From assembly GCA_017400415.1 (NCBI GenBank), contig JAFPTE010000024.1, positions 1 to 16,251 on the forward strand: a stretch of DNA of 16,251 bases. Direction: 5' to 3'. Of the stretch, positions 6,678 to 12,350 are shown piece by piece; position 1 is the stretch's first letter, and the number at the start of each line of letters is the position of its first letter. Both the position numbers and the translations under genes were made by a program. The DNA is from Oscillospiraceae bacterium (GTDB taxonomy: Bacteria > Bacillota > Clostridia > Oscillospirales > Oscillospiraceae). The notes under the pieces are model-generated. The model was not told the origin of the DNA, did not search any database, and was given only the letters and a program-made list of their open reading frames with translations.

Positions 6678-8561
6678 ATGGCTGATATTTCCGTTCACAA
6701 CTTAAAGCTGGGCTTTGAGGTAGGGGAAAACGTTCTGGAGGACGTGACCTTCGATATCTTCCCCGGGGAGCACGTGGGCATTCTGGGCCGCAACGGCGCC
6801 GGAAAGACCACCCTGTTCCGCTGTCTCACCGGCGAGCTGAGCCCGGACGAGGGGGAGATACTCATCGCCCCGGGCAAGCGCCTGGGAGTCCTGAGCCAGA
6901 TCCCCGTCTATCCGCCGGAGTATACGGCGGAGGACGTTCTGAAAACCGCCCATGAGCGGGTCTACGCCCTGGGACGGCAGATGGAGGAGCTGGAGGGCAG
7001 AATGTCCGCCGGGGACAAGAGCCGGGAGGTGCTCAATAAGTACGACGCCGTCTCCCACGAGTTCATGCGCCTGGGGGGCTACGAGCTGAGGCGCCACCGG
7101 GACACGGTGGCCAACGGCCTGGGCATACCGGAGGCCCAGCGGGGCCAGCTCTTCTCCGAGCTCTCCGGCGGGGAGCGGACCAGGATTAACCTGGCCCGAC
7201 TCATTCTGGAGGATACGGATATCCTCCTGCTGGACGAGCCCACAAACCACCTGGATATGGCCGCCACCGCCTGGCTGGAGGACTATATCTCCCGCTTCAA
7301 GGGCACTGTCCTGGCCATCTCCCACGACCGGTGGTTTCTGGATAACGCCGTCACCCGCATAATCGAGATTCTGGGGGGCACGGCGGAGTTTTACCCCGGC
7401 AGCTACTCCTTTTACGTGGAGGAGAAGCGCCGCAGGTATGAGGAGCGCCTGAAGCAGTACGAAAAGGAGCAGGCCAAGATAAAGCAGCTCAGAAAGGCGG
7501 CGGAGGACCTGCACCTGTGGGCCTTCATGGGCGCCGACAAGCTCCATAAGCGGGCCTTCTCCATGGAAAAGCGCATCGAGAAGCTGGAGAAGACGGAAAA
7601 GCCCCAGACGGAGCAGAAGCTGAAGGCCCGGTTTTCCGAGACCCGGTTCCGGGCGGACGAGGTGGTGCTGGCCCGGGGACTATCCAAGTCCTTCGGAGAG
7701 CGCACCCTGTTTTCCTCTGCGGATTTTCTCATCCGGGGCGGGGAGCGGGTGGCCCTTATCGGCGATAACGGCACCGGCAAATCCACCCTCATAAAAATGA
7801 TAATGAACCAGGAGGAGCCCACCCAGGGCCTTCTGCGGCTGGGCCCCTCCGTGAAGACCGCCTACCTGCCCCAGATAGTCACCTTTGAGGACGAGGGCCG
7901 CACCGTGCTGGATACCATGATGTACGAGGGCAAAATGCAGATGCAGGAGGCCCGGGACCGGCTGGGCGCCTACCTCATAGGCGGGGAGGACGTGTACACC
8001 CGGGTGAGTCAGCTCTCCGGCGGGGAAAAGAGCCGCCTGAAGCTCTGCATGATAATGCGGGGCAGCGTGAACCTGCTCATCCTGGACGAGCCCACAAACC
8101 ACCTGGACATCGCCTCCCGGGAGTGGATGGAGGACGCCCTGGCGGACTACGGCGAGGCCCTGCTCTTCGTGAGCCACGACCGGTACTTTATAAAGAAATT
8201 CGCCACAAGGATTCTGGAAATCCGGGACGGCAGAATCTGGGACTACCAGTGCGGCTATGAGCGGTACCTGGAGCTTCGGGCCCGGGAAAAGGCCGGCATG
8301 CCCCTGCCGGAAAAGCTCCGGGAGGAAAAGCCGCCCCAGGAGGAGAGACAGAAGAAGATGTCCCCCTCCACCCGTGAGCGGCTTGTGAAGAAGCTGGAGC
8401 GGGATATAGCCGCCAAGGAGGCCCTGCTGGACGAAAACCAGCGGCAGCAGGAGGAGGCGGCCTCGGACTATGCAAAACTCATGGAGCTGAGCGCAGAGTG
8501 GGACAGGCTTCAGGACGAGCTTGCCCAGCTCTATCTCCAGTGGGAGGAGGCGGCAGAGTGA
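6678..8561 (+). CDS. ABC-F family ATPase (ribosome-associated type)
   Basis: ABC-F proteins have two ATPase domains and no membrane part. Characterised members act at the ribosome, either relieving stalls or giving antibiotic protection. In this 627-residue protein the first domain has GRNGAGKTT (37-45), LSGGE (162-166) and LLLDEPTNHLD; the second has GDNGTGKST (362-370), LSGGE (446-450) and LILDEPTNHLD. A charged helical linker (about 245-325) sits at the P-site-tip position, and a C-terminal coiled coil covers about 560-620. Length and C-terminal coil suggest a YdiF/Uup-like housekeeping member rather than a known resistance group, but this is uncertain. The ATG at 6678 has only a weak GGTG upstream; a TTG at 6672 would add two residues. 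The stop overlaps the next gene (GTGA). Confidence 0.93.
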   Translation: MADISVHNLKLGFEVGENVLEDVTFDIFPGEHVGILGRNGAGKTTLFRCLTGELSPDEGEILIAPGKRLGVLSQIPVYPPEYTAEDVLKTAHERVYALGRQMEELEGRMSAGDKSREVLNKYDAVSHEFMRLGGYELRRHRDTVANGLGIPEAQRGQLFSELSGGERTRINLARLILEDTDILLLDEPTNHLDMAATAWLEDYISRFKGTVLAISHDRWFLDNAVTRIIEILGGTAEFYPGSYSFYVEEKRRRYEERLKQYEKEQAKIKQLRKAAEDLHLWAFMGADKLHKRAFSMEKRIEKLEKTEKPQTEQKLKARFSETRFRADEVVLARGLSKSFGERTLFSSADFLIRGGERVALIGDNGTGKSTLIKMIMNQEEPTQGLLRLGPSVKTAYLPQIVTFEDEGRTVLDTMMYEGKMQMQEARDRLGAYLIGGEDVYTRVSQLSGGEKSRLKLCMIMRGSVNLLILDEPTNHLDIASREWMEDALADYGEALLFVSHDRYFIKKFATRILEIRDGRIWDYQCGYERYLELRAREKAGMPLPEKLREEKPPQEERQKKMSPSTRERLVKKLERDIAAKEALLDENQRQQEEAASDYAKLMELSAEWDRLQDELAQLYLQWEEAAE

Positions 8562-9319
8562 AGAAGTATCTGGGTTACATAATCATAATCGCCGCCGCCC
8601 TTGTCCTTGGCCTTTTCTTTCTGACTGCCCTCCAGGGCTACTCCTTTTTAAGCTGGTGCCTTTTCGGCCTGGCGGCGCTGGCGGGCTTTTTCCTCATCAT
8701 GCGGATTCTGGAGAAAAGGTTCCCGAAGGGCACCAAAATCCTGCGGAAAATAGCGGTTTACTGCATAATAATCGGCCTTTTTGCCCTGACTGTGACGGTG
8801 GTGATGATAGCCCGGGACGGCTTTGAGACGGATACCCTGGGTGCGGACTACTGCATCGTTCTTGGGGCAAAGGTAAACGGCACCCAGCCCAGCCTGTCCC
8901 TGACGGCCCGGCTCCGGGCGGCGGAAAAGTATCTGGGCGAGCACCCGGACTGCGTGGCCGTCCTCTCCGGCGGCCAGGGCTCCAACGAGGGTATCAGCGA
9001 GGCCCAGTGCATGGCGGATTGGCTTGCGGCCCGGGGGGTGGACTCCGGCCGGCTAATCTTGGAGGATAAGTCCTCCAACACGAAGGAAAACCTGGCCTTC
9101 TCCAGGCAGAAAATTCTGGAGCGGGAGCCGGACTTTGCCGGCCGGGTGTGCATCGTGACGGAGGTCTACCACGTGACCCGGGCCAAGCTCTACGCCCGGC
9201 AGGCGGGCTTTGAAAAGCTCACCTCCGCCTCGGGCTGGACCGGCCTGCCGGTGCTGACGGGGAATTACTACCTCCGTGAGGCCGTGGCGATCTGGTACTA
9301 TCTGATTTTTGAGAGGTGA
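8558..9319 (+). CDS. YdcF/ElyC-type membrane protein (DUF218 domain)
   Basis: The 253-residue protein has three predicted membrane segments at about 5-25, 29-50 and 63-85, followed by a DUF218 domain (about 97-245). DUF218 hallmarks are ADYCIVLGAKV (Asp97, Gly103), TARLRAA with Arg119, LSGGQ (136-140), SEAQCM (Glu148), LEDKSSNTKENL (Glu169 to Leu179) and the late TEVYHVTRA. Family members such as SanA and ElyC affect envelope integrity and peptidoglycan precursors in enterobacteria, but the reaction is not known. The start is GTG at 8558, overlapping the ABC-F stop, with GGGAGGAGG (8542-8550) 7 bases upstream. An ATG at 8498 in the same frame lies well inside the ABC-F gene and is rejected. 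Confidence 0.9.
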   Translation: MKKYLGYIIIIAAALVLGLFFLTALQGYSFLSWCLFGLAALAGFFLIMRILEKRFPKGTKILRKIAVYCIIIGLFALTVTVVMIARDGFETDTLGADYCIVLGAKVNGTQPSLSLTARLRAAEKYLGEHPDCVAVLSGGQGSNEGISEAQCMADWLAARGVDSGRLILEDKSSNTKENLAFSRQKILEREPDFAGRVCIVTEVYHVTRAKLYARQAGFEKLTSASGWTGLPVLTGNYYLREAVAIWYYLIFER

Positions 9320-9322
9320 ATT

Positions 9323-10432
9323 ATGGACTCTCTCCGTGACTATATCCTGTGGATGGGGGATTTCCCCGTGGAGGCCACGGGGCTCCGGGACCCGGACGCC
9401 CTGATTCTCTGCGCCATCGCCTATTATGACCTGGCCCCGGCTCTGAAGGATGGGCGGGCCCTACTGCGGGACTGCCTGCCATATCTGGAGCGGGGTGAGC
9501 TGCGCCTGACTGTGGAGACCAGCCACGAGGGCTTCTACGGCGTCTTTTCCGCTGCGGCGGCCTCCCGCCGCTTCGGTGACCTGTTGGCGGAAAATTACGT
9601 GGACGTTTACCGGCAGGAGCCGCCTCTGCAGTTTTCCGCAGTGGAATTCTCCGGAGAGAGCTTCTCCTTCATAGCCTACCGGGGCACGGATAACTCCCTG
9701 GCCGGGTGGCGGGAGGACTTCATGATAAGCTTCACCCGGACCGCTGCCCAGAACATGGCCCTGGAGTACGCCGCCTCCGCCCTGAAGCCCGGCCGCCGGT
9801 ACTACATGGGGGGCCACTCCAATGGCGCCAACCTGGCCCTCTTCGCCGCCTGCACCCTGCCCCGGGAGCAGTGGGACCTGGTGGACCGGCTCTACCTGCT
9901 GGACGGGCCCGGCCTTTGCCCGGAGGTCATGGACGCCGGGGTGGTGGAGCGTATCGACAGGAAGACCGTCCGGGTGATACCCAGGTTTTCCGTGGTAGGC
10001 AAGCTCTTCGAGCCCAAGGTCTCCAATACGATAATCGTCAATTCCTCCCGGTCCGGCTTTCCCCAGCACATGCTGGCCAGCTGGCTTGTGGACCACGGCC
10101 AGCTCTCCCGGGCGGAGAAGAACGACCCCATGAGCCTTCTGGCCAACGAGACCCTGGACAGCTGGATACAGAATATAAACCAGGAGGACCGGGCCACCTT
10201 CGTGGCCGACCTTTTCGACGCCCTGGCCGCCGGCGGCGCCGAGACTCTTCACGAGCTGGAGAAGGGGGGAGGCCGGGGCCTTGAGGCCATAATCCGCCGC
10301 CTGGCAGCCTCCCGGGGCACCACCTTCAAGGTGCTCTACGGCCTGCCGGTGCAGTTTTTCAAAACCGGCCTGAGCCGCCTCCGGGACGCCGTGGCGCCCC
10401 GTGCCCGGCAGGAGCGGGAAGAGGAAAAGTAA
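9323..10432 (+). CDS. Mbeg1-like / DUF2974 lipase-fold protein
   Basis: The 369-residue product matches the DUF2974 (Mbeg1-like) family, an alpha/beta-hydrolase group. The oxyanion-side motif FIAYRGTD (116-123) and the nucleophile elbow GGHSNGAN (163-170, Ser166) are clear. Asp194 in LYLLDGPG is a likely acid, and His249 or His258 in QHMLASWLVDHGQL could complete the triad. No signal peptide or membrane segment is seen, so it is probably cytoplasmic or membrane-peripheral. Substrate is unknown. The start lies 3 bases after the YdcF stop, with GAGAGGTGA bridging the stop codon as the ribosome binding site. It is the last gene of the ABC-F, YdcF, DUF2974 unit. Confidence 0.87.
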   Translation: MDSLRDYILWMGDFPVEATGLRDPDALILCAIAYYDLAPALKDGRALLRDCLPYLERGELRLTVETSHEGFYGVFSAAAASRRFGDLLAENYVDVYRQEPPLQFSAVEFSGESFSFIAYRGTDNSLAGWREDFMISFTRTAAQNMALEYAASALKPGRRYYMGGHSNGANLALFAACTLPREQWDLVDRLYLLDGPGLCPEVMDAGVVERIDRKTVRVIPRFSVVGKLFEPKVSNTIIVNSSRSGFPQHMLASWLVDHGQLSRAEKNDPMSLLANETLDSWIQNINQEDRATFVADLFDALAAGGAETLHELEKGGGRGLEAIIRRLAASRGTTFKVLYGLPVQFFKTGLSRLRDAVAPRARQEREEEK

Positions 10433-10439
10433 ACAAAAA

Positions 10440-10465
10440 TCGCCGCAGGAATAATCCTGCGGCGA
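10440..10465. terminator. Shared terminator between convergent genes
   Basis: TCGCCGCAGGA (10440-10450) pairs perfectly with TCCTGCGGCGA (10455-10465) around ATAA, giving an 11-base stem. On the minus strand it is followed by ATTTTTGTTT, a good T run for ending the ExbB/ExbD-like operon. On the plus strand the tail is only moderately T-rich (ATGCTTTATG). It therefore serves the minus-strand operon best and probably both. Confidence 0.85.
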
Positions 10466-10470
10466 ATGCT

Positions 10471-10950
10471 TTATGTAATTTCCAATGAGTAACTGTAGCC
10501 GAGAGCGTCAAGGGTGGCTTTGACGTAATTGTAGGTCTGGCGGAGGGCGTGGTCGTCCGTCAGGACGTAGGTGGTCTTGTCCGTGTGGCGGGAGGCCAGG
10601 TACTCCTGCAGGGCGCTCTCGGCTATCTCCACGCCGTTGACCCGGATCTTGCCCTCGGAAACGACGATTTCGACCTTGCCGTCCTGAGCCGGGGGGTTCT
10701 GCTTGCCGCTCTCGCCTGTCTGGCTGCCCTGGGAGGAGGGGCTGCCCTCATTTTCCGTGCCGCTGCCCCTGCCGGGCAGGAGGCCGAAGCCGTCCATCCA
10801 GAAGAACAGCACAATGGCCGCAATGAGCACCAGGAGCATCAGTAGCCCCAGTATCCTTCGGCCGCCGTGACGGCGCTTTTTGCGCTTCTTCTTCGGCTCC
10901 TTTTCCTCTTCCTCGCACCGGGCCTTCGGCCTGTCCTTCACTTCCGGCAT
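10471..10950 (-). CDS. Membrane-anchored protein with ExbD-like extracytoplasmic domain, no membrane aspartate
   Basis: The 159-residue protein begins with a highly charged cytoplasmic segment (1-32, Glu-rich then Lys/Arg-rich). A single membrane helix (about 33-52, ILGLLMLLVLIAAIVLFFW), a Gly/Ser/Gln linker (57-90) and a folded C-terminal domain (91-159) follow. By eye that domain resembles the periplasmic domain of ExbD/TolR: KVEIVVSEGKIRVNG, then a helix EIAESALQEYL, then YVLTDDHALRQTYNYVKATLDALG and a final strand. The helix has no acidic residue in its inner half, only Asp53 at the outer edge, so it lacks the ExbD proton-relay acid. The gene starts 3 bases after the ExbD-like stop (TGA AAA ATG) and ends at the shared terminator. 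The family assignment rests on pattern similarity and needs a structure search. Confidence 0.65.
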   Translation of the reverse strand: MPEVKDRPKARCEEEEKEPKKKRKKRRHGGRRILGLLMLLVLIAAIVLFFWMDGFGLLPGRGSGTENEGSPSSQGSQTGESGKQNPPAQDGKVEIVVSEGKIRVNGVEIAESALQEYLASRHTDKTTYVLTDDHALRQTYNYVKATLDALGYSYSLEIT

Positions 10951-10953
10951 TTT

Positions 10954-11508
10954 TCACTGCACCTCTTTCTCTGTAAATTTAAGATAGACGTCGCTGCGGA
11001 CGCTGCGTACAGCCTCCAGAGCGTCTGTTATTAGGTCATAGTCCCGCCGGTAAATCTTCCCGGGGTCGTACTCAAAGGAGAAGAACACAGGCAGGCCCCC
11101 GGCGCCCTGAGCATAGCGGGCAAGGCTTAAGTCCAGCTGACGCCGGGCGGACTCCATGGCCTCCCACCGCAGATAGATGGTCTCCGTGCCGCTGCGGGTG
11201 GAGAGGATAAGGTGCCGGTCGTCAGTATTGGCGTCGTTTTCCACGGTGATGGAGACGATGACCGCCTGATTATTGAGGATGTCGTACCCGTCCAGGAGCC
11301 CCTGGGCGGCGGAGGCCCGGTCCACGGCCTCCTGCATTGTCTGCCGGTCACCCTCCAGCTGGGCCCGCAGGTCCGCCAGGTCGCTTTCCGCCTTGGCGGC
11401 CAGGCCCCCGTTCTGGCTCATGACCAGAAAGAGAAGAATAAAAATCACGTCCAGAAGGCTTGTCAGGTCTGCGGCGGCGGTGAGAAAGGCGGTTTTCTTA
11501 CCCTTCAA
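10954..11508 (-). CDS. ExbD/TolR-like proton-channel subunit
   Basis: ExbD/TolR proteins pair with ExbB/TolQ and use proton flow to drive work across the envelope. This 184-residue protein has a short cytoplasmic N-terminus and one membrane helix, DLTSLLDVIFILLFLVM (14-30). Asp20 sits where the proton-carrying Asp of ExbD lies in the family motif PLxDVxxxLLxxFM. A coiled-coil-like stretch (40-72) and an ExbD-like C-terminal domain (83-180, with LPVFFSFEYDPGKIYRRDYDLITD) follow. Start is TTG at 11508, overlapping the upstream TGA as TTGA, with GGAGG (11513-11517) 4 bases away and GGAGGA slightly further. The reading frame stays open well upstream, but that part is out-of-frame shadow of the ExbB-like gene. 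The coiled-coil insert is longer than usual for ExbD. Confidence 0.78.
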   Translation of the reverse strand: MKGKKTAFLTAAADLTSLLDVIFILLFLVMSQNGGLAAKAESDLADLRAQLEGDRQTMQEAVDRASAAQGLLDGYDILNNQAVIVSITVENDANTDDRHLILSTRSGTETIYLRWEAMESARRQLDLSLARYAQGAGGLPVFFSFEYDPGKIYRRDYDLITDALEAVRSVRSDVYLKFTEKEVQ

Positions 11509-11517
11509 CGTACCTCC
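11505..11517 (-). promoter_or_regulatory. Ribosome binding site and TTGA stop-start overlap for the ExbD-like gene
   Basis: On the minus strand GGAGG (11517-11513) precedes TTG (11508-11506), which shares two bases with the TGA stop of the ExbB-like gene. No ATG is available near the start of the membrane helix, and the reading N-terminus KGKKTAFLTAAADLTSLLD begins just where family members begin. This supports translational coupling between the two channel subunits. Confidence 0.6.
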
Positions 11518-11999
11518 GCCTCCTCCTTTTTCTCCTCCGGCTCCAGCTCCTTCTGAACCCGTTCCAGACCCCGGGCCAGGATTATATCGGCGATTTTCAG
11601 CACCAGCGCCGCCAGAAGGCCGTACAGGGTGCTGGTCATGGCAAAGCGCAGGTTCACGGACCCGGTGCTGACCCCGCCGGACTGGCTCAGCTCCAGAAGC
11701 AGGGCGGAGACCGTGCCCAGGATCCCCGCCTGGGGGAACAGGGCAATGAAGGCCGCAGAAAGGCTCCGCCACCGGTCGCAGTGGCCCAGGAGCTTCAGAA
11801 CGGATTCTCTGCCGTTTCTGTCCAGGCCCCGGCCGCTGGCCGCCAGGCCCATGACAGGCAGGGCGTCGTGGTATATGCGGTACTGAAAGAAGATGTCTAT
11901 GCCCAGGCAGGCAAGAAAGCCCAGGACTATCAGGGGGTTGCACAGAAGGCTCCAAAGCCTGCCGATGCCCAGGGCCAGATTGTCAAAAAAGCCCGTCAT
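11505..11999 (-). CDS. MotA/TolQ/ExbB-like proton-channel protein
   Basis: The 164-residue product has three membrane segments at about 20-38, 80-102 and 117-141, the TolQ/ExbB layout with a cytoplasmic part between the first two. The signature is clear: FPQAGILGTVSALLL (88-102) matches the family LGLLGTVxGI segment, and RFAMTSTLYGLLAALVLKIAD (from Arg118) matches ALxxTxxGLxxAI. Thr96 and Thr124 fall where ExbB has channel-lining threonines. Such proteins form pentamers around a dimer of ExbD-type subunits. A charged cytoplasmic tail ends the protein. ATG at 11999 follows the upstream TGA by one base, with GGGAGGAG ahead. It is shorter than MotA and lacks the MotA cytoplasmic torque region, so a flagellar stator is unlikely. 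Confidence 0.82.
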   Translation of the reverse strand: MTGFFDNLALGIGRLWSLLCNPLIVLGFLACLGIDIFFQYRIYHDALPVMGLAASGRGLDRNGRESVLKLLGHCDRWRSLSAAFIALFPQAGILGTVSALLLELSQSGGVSTGSVNLRFAMTSTLYGLLAALVLKIADIILARGLERVQKELEPEEKKEEAEVR

Positions 12000-12000
12000 G

Positions 12001-12183
12001 TCACTCCTCCCGGTCCCGTTCAAAGACCACCACGCAGAAGTCCCCGTAGCCCGGGGTCTCAAAGGAGTGGAGGCGCCAGCCGGCGGCAGAGTACCGGTCC
12101 AGCAGGGCCTGAAGGGTGTTGGTGTAGTCCACCCGGGACTTGAAGGTGCAGGAGAAGGACTCGGTCAGATATACTTTGCTCAT
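12001..12183 (-). CDS. Small DUF4177-like protein
   Basis: The 60-residue protein is the first gene of the minus-strand channel operon. It resembles the DUF4177 family of tiny proteins: a beta strand, a helix NTLQALLDRYSAAGW, then the GWRLHSF and VVVFERD strands that end the domain. No membrane segment or signal is seen, so it is probably cytoplasmic. GAAAGGAG (12200-12193) lies 9 bases before the ATG. The function of DUF4177 is unknown; its place ahead of the channel genes with a one-base gap suggests co-translation and perhaps a regulatory or assembly role, which is inference. Confidence 0.75.
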   Translation of the reverse strand: MSKVYLTESFSCTFKSRVDYTNTLQALLDRYSAAGWRLHSFETPGYGDFCVVVFERDREE

Positions 12184-12215
12184 TGGAGTGGGCTCCTTTC
12201 AGTGGGCTTAAGGAG

Positions 12216-12244
12216 AGTCTAACATATTACGACAGATTTTTCAA
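12216..12244 (-). promoter_or_regulatory. Promoter of the ExbB/ExbD-like operon
   Basis: On the minus strand TTGAAA (12244-12239) and TAGACT (12221-12216) are 17 bases apart, and a TGT precedes the -10, giving an extended -10 form. It lies about 30 bases ahead of the DUF4177-like ATG in the 167-base divergent gap shared with the hydrogenase gene. The rest of that gap holds the hydrogenase promoter and nothing else I recognise. Confidence 0.55.
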
Positions 12245-12283
12245 TAACCGAGGGCTTATTTAAACGCAAAAACCGCTTGACGC

Positions 12284-12312
12284 TTGTATTTTCTGCCCCC
12301 ATCTGCTATAAT
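12284..12312 (+). promoter_or_regulatory. Promoter of the [FeFe] hydrogenase gene
   Basis: A perfect TATAAT (12307-12312) is preceded by TGC, making an extended -10. A weak -35, TTGTAT (12284-12289), lies at a 17-base spacing. The stronger TTGACG at 12277-12282 is 24 bases away, too far for normal use. The -10 ends 38 bases before the ATG. Confidence 0.65.
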
Positions 12313-12350
12313 TAAACTGCTGAAATTTATCACTGGCGGAGGATGAAAAC

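Noticed and set aside
11509..11955. N-terminal extension of the ExbD-like frame
   Set aside because: This part lies inside the ExbB-like gene in another frame, is Pro/Gly/Arg-rich, and a TTG with a good ribosome binding site lies at the expected family start.
10471..11999. Flagellar MotA/MotB stator
   Set aside because: The channel protein is too short for MotA, has no torque loop, and neither partner carries the peptidoglycan-binding OmpA domain of MotB.
10471..12183. Zorya-type anti-phage system
   Set aside because: ZorA/ZorB also use MotA/MotB-type proteins, but no ZorC, ZorD or ZorE nuclease or helicase is adjacent, the ExbB-like protein lacks a long cytoplasmic tail, and the ExbD-like proteins lack an OmpA-type wall-binding domain.
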